Assembly: GCF_001187845.1 (NCBI RefSeq)
Contig: NZ_CP012160.1
Coordinates: 1,302,001-1,366,000 of the forward strand
From: Octadecabacter temperatus
Lineage (GTDB): Bacteria > Pseudomonadota > Alphaproteobacteria > Rhodobacterales > Rhodobacteraceae
Reading direction: 5' to 3'
DNA length: 64,000 bases
Shown piece by piece: positions 35,836 to 44,401 of the stretch; positions within the stretch are counted from its first letter, which is position 1; each line of letters begins with the position of its first letter. Both the position numbers and the translations under genes were made by a program. Under the pieces are notes generated by a model, which saw only the letters and a program-made list of their open reading frames with translations, was not told the DNA's origin and ran no database searches.

Positions 35836-36654
35836 TTAAGCCTGCGCAAGCGGGCCTTTTTTACGGAACTCGGACGGTGTCAGTCCCGTCTGTGTTTGAA
35901 ACGCGCGGGTGAAATAGGCCGCCGACCCAAAGCCAAGGTCGTCAGCAATTTGTCGAACGGGGGCTTTGGTGTCGCGCAATAGCAGGCGAGCCTCAAATAG
36001 GATGCGGTCATTCAGCAATGTCAGCGCAGATTTGCCGCTGGTCTGTTTACAACTGCGCGCAAGGTGGGTGGGGGTCACGCCAAGCTTCGCAGCGTAATCC
36101 GCGACACCTTCATGTTGATGAAAGTCGCGCTCGATCAGATCGGTGTAGGCGGCCACAAGTCGTGCGGCGGCACTGTCTTTGCGCGCATCTTTGCTGTCTT
36201 CGGTGCGCACTTCCAACTGGCGCTCAAAATAGATCGCCAACAATCCGAGGTGGTAGTGCGCTGCGCGTGTGCTTGCCGCCTGATCAGATTTCAATTCCCG
36301 CTCCAACACATCCAAAAGCGCGGCGAGTTCTTTTTGCGCGATCACATCACGCAAACGCAGATGTACCGGTTCAAGTGGCCATTCATCTGCCATTGCCGAC
36401 GGGACCGTCAACATTTGGCCAAACACAGTCGGGCCGACTTCAAATCCGTACATGGTGCCCGCTGGAATATAGATCAGGTTATTGGCGCCAAATCCGCTGG
36501 TCAGCCCTGCGATTGTGATCCGCCCTTGGCCGCGTGCCACAAAGATCAGGCGCGGCGATGCATGGCTGCGCATCGCTTCGGTACGCCAACGCCCTTGGCC
36601 AGCATTCTGTGCAATTGCAGTCAGTGCGAGGCGGTTTTGAGGGTCGGTCATCAT
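35836..36654 (-). CDS. AraC family regulator, possibly of the ABC transporter
   Basis: A 272-residue protein with a cupin-type N-terminal sensor domain (about residues 25-95, with IYIPAGTMYGFEVG) and a C-terminal double helix-turn-helix (residues 170-265) with VADYAAKLGVTPTHLARSC and QIADDLGFGSAAYFTRAFQ, followed by TGLTPSEFR. It lies 250 bases upstream of the binding-protein gene on the same strand, so it is a good candidate for its regulator, though that is inferred from position. Confidence 0.88.
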   Translation of the reverse strand: MMTDPQNRLALTAIAQNAGQGRWRTEAMRSHASPRLIFVARGQGRITIAGLTSGFGANNLIYIPAGTMYGFEVGPTVFGQMLTVPSAMADEWPLEPVHLRLRDVIAQKELAALLDVLERELKSDQAASTRAAHYHLGLLAIYFERQLEVRTEDSKDARKDSAAARLVAAYTDLIERDFHQHEGVADYAAKLGVTPTHLARSCKQTSGKSALTLLNDRILFEARLLLRDTKAPVRQIADDLGFGSAAYFTRAFQTQTGLTPSEFRKKGPLAQA

Positions 36655-36732
36655 TGGCGGGCAATCCTAACATATGTTCGATTAGGACAATTTTCACCGT
36701 AAATGCGTGTAAATCAAAGACCTTTATGTGGA

Positions 36733-37623
36733 TTATTTGTGATCGCCCACATCTGGTAGCGGCACAATCTGCCACCGCTTCATGCGGGATCGTAACCAAG
36801 TGCGTTGTCGTTTGGCATATTGGCGCGTCGCGACAATTATCGCCTCTCGCGCCGAATCGGGTGTGATGTCACCGTTCAGCAATTGGATCATTTCGCGCGC
36901 CCCGATCGCCTTGGAGGACGGGGCCGTTTCATCCCAGATCGGCAGCATGGCCTCAGCCTCACGCAGTGCGCCCGCATCCATCATCATATCAAATCGCTGC
37001 GCAATACGCGCGTTCAGCCATTCGACATCGGGCATCAGGGCAAGGGCCGTGCAACTTTCCAAGGAGACTAGCGGCGGTGGCGTATCAACCTGCCATTCGC
37101 GAATACTGCGTCCAGTCGCTGCCTGCACCTCATACGCGCGTTGCACGCGGGCCCGGTTGTTCAAATCAATTCCGGCGGCAGTTTCGCCGTCCAGCGCGGC
37201 AATAAGGTCGGGCAGGGCGATGGTATCCGCATTGGCCCTGACAGCCGCAGGTGTCGGCGGAATTTCGGCAAGCCCTTCTGTGAGTGCACTAAAGTAAAGG
37301 CCTGTTCCCCCAACGATGATCGGGCGTACGCCGTTTAAATATGGCGCCACATCACGCAGCCAATCGCCGACAGAATAAGGTGCATCATATGCAAGGTGGG
37401 AATAAAGATGGTGTGGCGCACGCGCCAAGTCTTCAGAAGGTGGTTGCGCCGTTAAGACCGGCCAGCCTTGATAGACCTGCAACGCGTCGCCGTTGATAAT
37501 AACGCCGCCTTGTTCTTCGGCAATTCGCAGCGCCAAACCCGACTTGCCTGATGCCGTTGGCCCGTAAATCAAGACCGGCTTTTCGGCGTCTATTTTGCTT
37601 AGCTCAATCATGCGATGTCCCAT
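36733..37623 (-). CDS. miaA: tRNA dimethylallyltransferase
   Basis: Adds a dimethylallyl group to A37 of tRNAs reading UNN codons. The 296-residue protein has the P-loop [35 protein letters not shown], the [18 protein letters not shown] loop and the [14 protein letters not shown] segment near the end. The ATG at 37623 follows AGGAGG with good spacing and is preferred to ATGs at 37611 or 37680. It diverges from pyrH with 59 bases between. Confidence 0.95.
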   Translation of the reverse strand: MGHRMIELSKIDAEKPVLIYGPTASGKSGLALRIAEEQGGVIINGDALQVYQGWPVLTAQPPSEDLARAPHHLYSHLAYDAPYSVGDWLRDVAPYLNGVRPIIVGGTGLYFSALTEGLAEIPPTPAAVRANADTIALPDLIAALDGETAAGIDLNNRARVQRAYEVQAATGRSIREWQVDTPPPLVSLESCTALALMPDVEWLNARIAQRFDMMMDAGALREAEAMLPIWDETAPSSKAIGAREMIQLLNGDITPDSAREAIIVATRQYAKRQRTWLRSRMKRWQIVPLPDVGDHK

Positions 37624-37682
37624 TGCGTCCTGCCTCCTTTTGCGACATTTTACGGCGAACTGAAAGCAGCACCGGAGCACCC

Positions 37683-38408
37683 ATGTCTGATACAGAAAAA
37701 ACCGCCTATAAACGTGTCATGCTAAAGATCTCCGGTGAGGCGCTGATGGGCGACCAAGGCTTTGGTCTGCACCCGCCAACCGTTGAACGCATCGCACGCG
37801 AAGTTCAAAGCGTTCAGGAGATGGGCGTTGAGATCTGCATGGTCATCGGGGGCGGCAATATCTTCCGCGGACTTCAGGGTTCTGCGCAGGGGATGGAACG
37901 CACCACGGCTGACTATATGGGCATGCTCGCGACAGTGATGAACGCGCTGGCGATGCAGGCCGCCCTTGAAGGGCTCGGCATCCACACCCGTGTGATTTCT
38001 GCGATCACTATGAACGAGGTTGCAGAACCCTACATCCGCCGCCGCGCCGTGCGTCACCTTGAAAAGAAACGCATTTGTATTTTCGCCGCCGGTACGGGCA
38101 ACCCGTATTTCACGACAGACACCGCAGCCACATTGCGTGCATCCGAAATGGCCTGTGAAGCGATCTTTAAGGGCACGAAGGTTGATGGCGTCTACGACAA
38201 AGATCCCGCCAAACACGCAGACGCTAAGCGCTATGAAAAGATCACATATGACGAAGTTCTGGCGCAGCACCTTGGTGTGATGGACGCCAGCGCGATTGCG
38301 TTGGCCCGTGAAAACTCACTGCCGATTGTGGTATTCAGCCTTGATGCAGATGGTGGATTTAAAGGCATTCTGGACGGGTCGGGAACGTCGACGACTGTTA
38401 CGGACTGA
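37683..38408 (+). CDS. pyrH: UMP kinase
   Basis: Makes UDP from UMP, feeding RNA, sugar nucleotide and lipid A precursors. The 241-residue amino acid kinase-fold protein shows [27 protein letters not shown] and the uridine-binding [20 protein letters not shown], with the [11 protein letters not shown] segment. A far upstream frame start at 37551 overlaps miaA and is rejected. Its stop overlaps the next gene by one base (TGATG). Confidence 0.96.
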   Translation: MSDTEKTAYKRVMLKISGEALMGDQGFGLHPPTVERIAREVQSVQEMGVEICMVIGGGNIFRGLQGSAQGMERTTADYMGMLATVMNALAMQAALEGLGIHTRVISAITMNEVAEPYIRRRAVRHLEKKRICIFAAGTGNPYFTTDTAATLRASEMACEAIFKGTKVDGVYDKDPAKHADAKRYEKITYDEVLAQHLGVMDASAIALARENSLPIVVFSLDADGGFKGILDGSGTSTTVTD

Positions 38409-39250
38409 TGCGCGCTATAGCTTTTGCAACGGTTGCGATGTCAGCCGTATCAACACCTGTTTTTGCTGATCAACAGACATTTGACTTTCTGGCTCGCCAT
38501 GGATGCACGGTAAGTGAAGAATCCAAAGATGCATTGGCTAACGCTGGTTTCCTTGAACCTTATACAAATGCGATTATTGCGGACGCCTTATCGCGCGGAG
38601 TTGCAAAGCAAGAAGGTGCCTATGTGGTGCTGGATGCCAGCATTTGCACGATTGAACTGCCCGATATTCAAACAACATTGGCCGTTGGCAACCCCGAAAT
38701 TCGCGCAATAGCACCCTACATTCGCGATGAATATGAGTACGCAGGCGAAACGACCGTCAATGAGGGATGCTTCCTAACTGACGCGGTGGACGTGTTTACT
38801 GATCGCGCTAGCGGGGATCTGGACCGAGGGACCGCTGACTATCTTGATTTTCTAGCGGCTGGCATCATTTCCGGCGAATTGCGCTTCTTCTCGCCCAATC
38901 CGCTTGCGACCCCACTTGGGTTCCAGTCGTTTGCAGGGGACTGCGCAGACGTGCCAAACATGCCCATTGTCACGCCGAGCCATGATTTCATTGCATCCCA
39001 TTTTGGCCAATATGTCCGTGCCATTGGCGAAACGAGTGAATGTGACGGGCCTGCATCCGGTTCGGCCTTGTCGATCGCCGCGGAACTTCAGGGGTTGAGC
39101 GGGGACAGATTTGAGGATCCGGACCCCACGTTTAATGCATGGCTGTTCTTCGAATACGAACTGATCACAATGGCCGCGGGGTGGCACGAGGGCCTCAGCG
39201 GATCAGAACGTGGCGCTCCACGCCCGCCATTGTGCCATTATCCGAACTGA
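38408..39250 (+). CDS. Secreted protein of unknown function between pyrH and frr
   Basis: A 280-residue protein with a signal peptide (cleavage near STPVFADQ) and a mature part with six cysteines, which may form disulfides in the periplasm. I recognise no domain. It is coupled to pyrH by a one-base overlap, and frr follows 94 bases later, so it interrupts the usual pyrH-frr pair. Base use looks slightly lower in GC than its neighbours by eye. Confidence 0.75.
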   Translation: MRAIAFATVAMSAVSTPVFADQQTFDFLARHGCTVSEESKDALANAGFLEPYTNAIIADALSRGVAKQEGAYVVLDASICTIELPDIQTTLAVGNPEIRAIAPYIRDEYEYAGETTVNEGCFLTDAVDVFTDRASGDLDRGTADYLDFLAAGIISGELRFFSPNPLATPLGFQSFAGDCADVPNMPIVTPSHDFIASHFGQYVRAIGETSECDGPASGSALSIAAELQGLSGDRFEDPDPTFNAWLFFEYELITMAAGWHEGLSGSERGAPRPPLCHYPN

Positions 39251-39344
39251 ACCCGCCGATCTGCACAACTTCTGCGCACACCTTCTATACAAACCCAGCG
39301 CATTAACTGTATATCAACCGAAATAACGCGAGAAGAGCAGCACA

Positions 39345-39908
39345 ATGTCAGATGACTTTATTCTAGATACCGACGATTTGAACCGCCGCATGGACGGTGC
39401 GATTGCCAATTTGCGGGTTGAGTTCGCTTCCCTGCGCACGGGTCGTGCCTCTGCGTCGATTTTGGAGCCGGTGATGGTTGACGCCTATGGCTCCATGACG
39501 CCGATCAACCAAGTTGGCACCGTTAACGTTCCCGAGCCGCGCATGGTTACGGTCAACGTTTGGGACAAGGGCCTTGTTGGTAAGGTCGAAAAGGCCATTC
39601 GTGAAAGCGGCTTGGGGATCAATCCACAGTTGAACGGCACGATTATCATGCTGCCAATTCCAGAACTGAACGAAGAACGCCGTCGCGATCTGACAAAGGT
39701 TGCGGGCAACTATGCCGAAAGCGCGCGGGTCAGCATTCGTAACGTACGTCGTGACGGGATGGACCAGATCAAGAAAGCCAAGAACGACGGCATGTCCGAA
39801 GATGACCAAAAGCTTTGGGAATCTGAAATGCAGGACATGACCAACGACTTCATCAAGCGCATTGATGATCAGCTTGAAACGAAGCAAGCCGAGATCATGC
39901 AAGTCTGA
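39345..39908 (+). CDS. frr: Ribosome recycling factor
   Basis: Splits the post-termination ribosome together with EF-G. The 187-residue protein has the normal length and the conserved [36 protein letters not shown] and [19 protein letters not shown] segments. GAGAAGAGCAGC lies before the ATG. It heads a run of same-strand envelope genes. Confidence 0.97.
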   Translation: MSDDFILDTDDLNRRMDGAIANLRVEFASLRTGRASASILEPVMVDAYGSMTPINQVGTVNVPEPRMVTVNVWDKGLVGKVEKAIRESGLGINPQLNGTIIMLPIPELNEERRRDLTKVAGNYAESARVSIRNVRRDGMDQIKKAKNDGMSEDDQKLWESEMQDMTNDFIKRIDDQLETKQAEIMQV

Positions 39909-39955
39909 TCCGCAATCGCGGGTGAGAGGTAGACGAGTAAAGCGGGGGCCTCTTA

Positions 39956-40675
39956 ATGGCCAAAGATGTTGAAAACGGTCCAAACCACGTTGCTATCATT
40001 ATGGATGGGAACGGACGCTGGGCGCAGATGCGTGGGCGTCCGCGCCTGTTCGGGCACCATGCTGGTGCGAAACGCGTGCGCGAGATTGTTGAGTCATGCC
40101 CGGATCAAGGCGTTAAGTATCTGACAATATTTGCGTTTTCGACGGAAAACTGGAAGCGCACGCAAACCGAAGTTGCCGGTTTGATGAAGCTGTTTCGCCG
40201 CTATATTCAGCGCGAAGCCCGCGATTTGTTGGCCAATGGTGTTCGGGTTCGTTTTATCGGCGACCGTGTGCGTCTGGACGACAAGCTCGTAAACTTGATG
40301 GATGAGCTGGAGTTACTGACCTCTGACAATGACCGTGTTCACTTAACTGTGGCGATCAACTATGGCGGCCGCGATGAGGTGGCCCGAGCAACGAAGCGGT
40401 TGGCTTATGATGTCGCCGCCGGAAAGCTCGCCCCGAAAGATGTGAACGATGAAACGCTGCCCAAATATTTGGACACCTGTTTCCTGCCCGATCCTGACCT
40501 TGTGATCCGCACCAGCGGTGAGGCACGGATTTCGAACTTCTTGCTCTGGCAGTCGGCCTACGCTGAATATGAATTCATCGATACGCTTTGGCCGGATTTC
40601 ACGCCTGAGGTTTTTGACCATGTTTTACTGGGCTTCAAAGCGCGTGATCGTCGCTTTGGCGGGGTAAAGGCCTGA
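39956..40675 (+). CDS. uppS: Isoprenyl transferase, undecaprenyl diphosphate synthase type
   Basis: Makes the C55 lipid carrier for peptidoglycan and O-antigen synthesis. The 239-residue protein has HVAIIMDGNGRWAQMRG (catalytic Asp), RLFGHHAGAKRVREI, FAFSTENWKRTQ and the C-terminal RTSGEARISNFLLWQ and EYEFIDTLWPDF. Length and motifs are typical. Confidence 0.95.
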   Translation: MAKDVENGPNHVAIIMDGNGRWAQMRGRPRLFGHHAGAKRVREIVESCPDQGVKYLTIFAFSTENWKRTQTEVAGLMKLFRRYIQREARDLLANGVRVRFIGDRVRLDDKLVNLMDELELLTSDNDRVHLTVAINYGGRDEVARATKRLAYDVAAGKLAPKDVNDETLPKYLDTCFLPDPDLVIRTSGEARISNFLLWQSAYAEYEFIDTLWPDFTPEVFDHVLLGFKARDRRFGGVKA

Positions 40676-40676
40676 T

Positions 40677-41456
40677 ATGGCGAACTGGTCCGACCTAGGT
40701 CCACGCGTTGGCTCAGCGGTTGTCATGACCTTGGTCGGTGGCGCGGCGGTCTTTCTGGGCGGTATCTGGTTCAATCTGTTGGTCGCGCTATGTGTTTGGG
40801 CGATGACATGGGAACTCTTGCGGATGTTTGGCGTTTTTGAAGGCCAAAAACAGGTTTTGTTCGCAGGGCTTAGCGCTGTCATCATCTTGCTATCATTCGT
40901 TGGAGGCATCGGCCTGTGGCTCGCCTTCGGTTTGGCTGTATTGCTTTTGATTGGTCATTACTTCGGTCCTGAGAAGATCAATGATTGGGTGTTTTCTTTG
41001 TTGTTTGTGCCAACAGTTGTTGGCTGTGGGTTACTGATTTTTCGTGGAAACGAAGGTTTAGTCTTTATCTTGTGGATGTTGCTGGTCGTTATTGCCTCCG
41101 ACGTTATGGGCTATTTCGCTGGCAAGACATTCGGGGGGCCTAAGTTCTGGCCGTCGATTAGCCCCAAGAAAACATGGTCTGGAACAGCCGCAGGCTGGGT
41201 TGGGGCGGCACTGGTCGGGTTTTGCTTTGTGATCTGGAACGGCTCCCCAATCAGCCTGATCTTCGTCTCGGTTCTGACGTCCTTTGCGGGGCAAATGGGC
41301 GATATCGCGGAAAGCGCGCTTAAGCGGAAACAGGGTATCAAAGACAGCTCAAACCTGATCCCGGGGCACGGTGGTGTGTTGGATCGTTTCGATGCCATTT
41401 CTGGTGCTGTGATCTTTTTGCTGGCGCTGTCTTTGGTCATGCAGGTCTCGGTCTAG
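40677..41456 (+). CDS. cdsA: Phosphatidate cytidylyltransferase
   Basis: Makes CDP-diacylglycerol for phospholipids in the inner membrane. The 259-residue polytopic protein carries the family signature spanning SPKKTWSGTAAGWVGAALVG and GQMGDIAESALKRKQGIKD with LIPGHGGVLDRFDA near the end. It starts one base after uppS. Confidence 0.94.
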   Translation: MANWSDLGPRVGSAVVMTLVGGAAVFLGGIWFNLLVALCVWAMTWELLRMFGVFEGQKQVLFAGLSAVIILLSFVGGIGLWLAFGLAVLLLIGHYFGPEKINDWVFSLLFVPTVVGCGLLIFRGNEGLVFILWMLLVVIASDVMGYFAGKTFGGPKFWPSISPKKTWSGTAAGWVGAALVGFCFVIWNGSPISLIFVSVLTSFAGQMGDIAESALKRKQGIKDSSNLIPGHGGVLDRFDAISGAVIFLLALSLVMQVSV

Positions 41457-41464
41457 AGGTGCGC

Positions 41465-42637
41465 ATGCGGCGTGTTTCGATCCTAGGGGCAACCGGTTCT
41501 ATCGGTCAAAGCACGATCGATCTGATCGCACGAATCCCCGATGAATATGATGTTGTGGCCCTGACAGGGTCACAGAACATTCCCCAATTAATTAAAGATG
41601 CCATAGCGTTACATGCCGAAATTGCTGTGACCTCTGATCCTTCAAAGCTGGACGAGTTACGCGATGGTCTGGCCGGATCCGGGGTTGAGGCTGCCGCTGG
41701 TGACATCGCATTGATTGAGGCCGCAGCACGGCCTGCTGACTGGGTGATGTCCGCGATTGTCGGTGCCGCTGGTCTCGCGCCGGGGCTAGAGGCGTTGAAG
41801 CAGGGCACGACTTTGGCGCTCGCGAATAAAGAATCCCTCGTCACTGCCGGCCCGCTTTTGATGTCCGAGGCCAAACGGTTAGGGGCGACAGTTCTGCCTG
41901 TGGATTCCGAACATTCTGCAGTGTTCCAGGCGCTTATCGGCGAGGACATCTCGGCGGTTGAACGCATTGTTATCACAGCAAGCGGCGGTGCATTTCGCGA
42001 TCATCCGCTTGATGCGTTGGACCGTGTTTCCGTGGCTGAGGCCTCAAACCATCCCAATTGGGATATGGGCCAACGCATCACCATCGACAGTTCTTCTATG
42101 TTTAATAAGGCAATGGAACTGATTGAAACAAAAGAGTTCTTTGGCGTCCGCGCCGATCAAATCGAAACCATCATTCACCCCGAAAGCCTGATCCATGCGT
42201 TGGTCGGGTTTAACGACGGGGCGTTGATGGCCCATGTCGGACCACCAGACATGCGCCACGCCATTGGCTTCGCGCTGAACTGGCCGGATCGCAAACACGT
42301 TCCTGTCGAACGTCTTGATCTTGCCGCCATCGGTCAGCTGAACTTCCGCGCACCCGAGGCGGCCCGATACCCCGCGCTCGCCATTGCACAAAAGGTAATG
42401 GAAGAGGGTGGTCTGACAGGGGCCGTGTTCAACGCCGCAAAAGAACAAGCGCTGGATGCATTCCTTGCAGGGGATTGCGGTTTCACCGATATGGCACGGG
42501 TTGTTGATCGGGTCGTTGACGTGATGTTGTCCCGCGAGGGGCTGCAAAATGCCACGATCACATTAGATAGCGTTAACCAAGCCGACAGCATGGCGCGCGC
42601 GCTTGCCGTCGAAGAAATTGCGAAGATTGAGAGTTAG
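41465..42637 (+). CDS. dxr: 1-deoxy-D-xylulose 5-phosphate reductoisomerase
   Basis: First committed step of the MEP isoprenoid pathway: DXP to MEP with NADPH. About 390 residues. The NADPH-binding start is VSILGATGSIGQSTIDL; ANKESLVTAG and LPVDSEHSAVFQAL follow, then the flexible loop and metal site in ITASGGAFRDHP and SSSMFNKAMELIE. A GTG at 41459 is an alternative start two codons upstream. Its place next to uppS and cdsA is the classical order. Confidence 0.96.
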   Translation: MRRVSILGATGSIGQSTIDLIARIPDEYDVVALTGSQNIPQLIKDAIALHAEIAVTSDPSKLDELRDGLAGSGVEAAAGDIALIEAAARPADWVMSAIVGAAGLAPGLEALKQGTTLALANKESLVTAGPLLMSEAKRLGATVLPVDSEHSAVFQALIGEDISAVERIVITASGGAFRDHPLDALDRVSVAEASNHPNWDMGQRITIDSSSMFNKAMELIETKEFFGVRADQIETIIHPESLIHALVGFNDGALMAHVGPPDMRHAIGFALNWPDRKHVPVERLDLAAIGQLNFRAPEAARYPALAIAQKVMEEGGLTGAVFNAAKEQALDAFLAGDCGFTDMARVVDRVVDVMLSREGLQNATITLDSVNQADSMARALAVEEIAKIES

Positions 42638-42649
42638 ACCTTGGATTTC

Positions 42650-44029
42650 ATGACAAACCTGATCCCGTCCTTCGGGAATATTGCCTTTACGATGCTGTTC
42701 TTCGTGATCGCATTGTCGATCATCGTGGCGATCCATGAATATGGTCACTACATCGTGGGCCGCTGGTCTGGCATCCATGCGGAAGTGTTTTCCATTGGGT
42801 TTGGTAAAGTTATCTGGAGCCGCACTGATAAGCACGGCACTGTCTGGCAAATCGCGGCGTTGCCGTTCGGCGGTTATGTTAAATTCTTGGGTGATGCGAA
42901 TGCGGCGTCCGTTGGCGGGGACGCTGACCCGGACCTGCGGGCCTATATCGATAAAACCGCAACGGCGGACGGCACAAAGCACAACTTTAACGCACGCAAT
43001 ACTATGCTCGGCGCGCCACTTTGGGCGCGTTCCGCCACGGTTGCTGCGGGGCCGATCTTTAACTTTATCCTGTCTTTCCTGGTGTTTGCCGCAATTTTGT
43101 TGTTCCAAGGTCAGCCTAGCACGCCATTGACCGTTTCGGCGTTACCCGCGTTTCCTGATGCGATTGAGCAGCAATTGGAAGAAGGTGATCGCATCCTTGA
43201 GGTTGAGGGCGTCGCACTGAACTATCCAGACGGGTTCTTTGCTGCTGTGTCAGACGTGCCATCCAAGCCGTCCGTTGAATATACCATTGAACGCAACGGC
43301 GAGCAGATGACCGTGCTTGGCCCACAGCCACAGCCATCGTTTGTCCAAGCCATCACGCCACGTTCGGCAGCCGATGATGCAAATCTAAAGATTGGCGATG
43401 TCATTGTCAGCATGAATGGCACGCCCGTTTATCAGTTCAACGACATGATTGAATTCGTAAACGAAACGCGTGAACAGCCTATTTTACTGGTAGTCTGGCG
43501 CGATGGTGAAACATTTGAAAGCACATTGACCCCACGTCTGACGGCAATGCCGCAAGAAGACGGGTCCATGCGCGATGAGCCAAAGCTCGGCATTGGCACG
43601 GGTGGTTTGTTCTTTGAGCCTGCGACCGAAGCCGTTGGTTTCGGCGAGTCGTTGAAGCTGGCGATCCAGCAGGTCTGGTTCATCATCAAACAGTCTATCA
43701 ACGGCCTTAAGCAGATGATCATCGGCAACATCAATACCTGCAATCTAAGCGGGCCAGTTGGGATCGCGGAAACGTCCGGCTCAATGGCCAGCCAAGGCAC
43801 GCTGAGCTTCATTAGCTTTATCGCCGTGTTGTCGACGGCTGTTGGTTTGTTGAACCTGTTCCCGATTCCAATTCTTGATGGCGGGCACCTCGTTTTTCAT
43901 GCCTATGAAGCCGTTACGGGAAAGATGCCAAGCGATGGTGCTTTGCGGATCCTAATGGCGATCGGAATCGCGCTGATTGGTACTCTGATGCTGTTCGCAA
44001 TTGGGAATGATTTACTGTTTTGCCCATAA
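42650..44029 (+). CDS. rseP: RseP-type site-2 zinc metalloprotease
   Basis: An inner-membrane protease that cuts anti-sigma factors and leftover signal peptides. The 459-residue protein has the zinc motif HEYGH in the first membrane segment, a PDZ region (residues 215-275), and the third zinc ligand in LNLFPIPILDGGHLVFH. The usual second PDZ copy is not obvious. A TTG start at 42641 is an alternative. bamA downstream is the standard neighbour. Confidence 0.94.
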   Translation: MTNLIPSFGNIAFTMLFFVIALSIIVAIHEYGHYIVGRWSGIHAEVFSIGFGKVIWSRTDKHGTVWQIAALPFGGYVKFLGDANAASVGGDADPDLRAYIDKTATADGTKHNFNARNTMLGAPLWARSATVAAGPIFNFILSFLVFAAILLFQGQPSTPLTVSALPAFPDAIEQQLEEGDRILEVEGVALNYPDGFFAAVSDVPSKPSVEYTIERNGEQMTVLGPQPQPSFVQAITPRSAADDANLKIGDVIVSMNGTPVYQFNDMIEFVNETREQPILLVVWRDGETFESTLTPRLTAMPQEDGSMRDEPKLGIGTGGLFFEPATEAVGFGESLKLAIQQVWFIIKQSINGLKQMIIGNINTCNLSGPVGIAETSGSMASQGTLSFISFIAVLSTAVGLLNLFPIPILDGGHLVFHAYEAVTGKMPSDGALRILMAIGIALIGTLMLFAIGNDLLFCP

Positions 44030-44130
44030 ACGAGGGCAGGGATTACCTTACAGTTGTCATGGGGCTGCCCAGAAGTTGCCACATTTGGTCGTCATGTTTG
44101 AACATGAGTTGATCCAATGAGGATAGTACA

Positions 44131-44262
44131 ATGCAGACGATTACAGCTGGATACCAAGGCCTTAGCCTTCTTGTGAACCTGAATTGGGATCGCATGATCT
44201 ATCTTGGCACAATCGTTGCGGCGCTTGGTATAGGCGCTTGGGTTGGATCACTGCAGTATTAA
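44131..44262 (+). CDS. 43-residue single-pass membrane protein between rseP and bamA
   Basis: ATG at 44131 preceded by GAGG with 8-9 bases spacing, stop TAA at 44260. The product begins MQTITAGYQGLSLL, continues through the LNWDRMIYLGT motif and ends in an Ala/Gly-rich hydrophobic helix (about residues 24-41). The open frame, ribosome site, hydrophobic profile and isolated position in an otherwise empty 370-base gap support a real gene. It is separate from the bamA leader. Function unknown; envelope stress or outer-membrane assembly is only a guess from position. Confidence 0.65.
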   Translation: MQTITAGYQGLSLLVNLNWDRMIYLGTIVAALGIGAWVGSLQY

Positions 44263-44401
44263 GCTGGCAAAGCAGGTCTTCGACATATCGATTTCATCTA
44301 ATTGATCGGCAGTATTTAGCGCGTCTCACAGTTGGTTCTGTGTGACGCGTTTGTTGCTTTTGACAACCTTACGTAGCACGGGTAGACCGGACCTACTTGG
44401 G

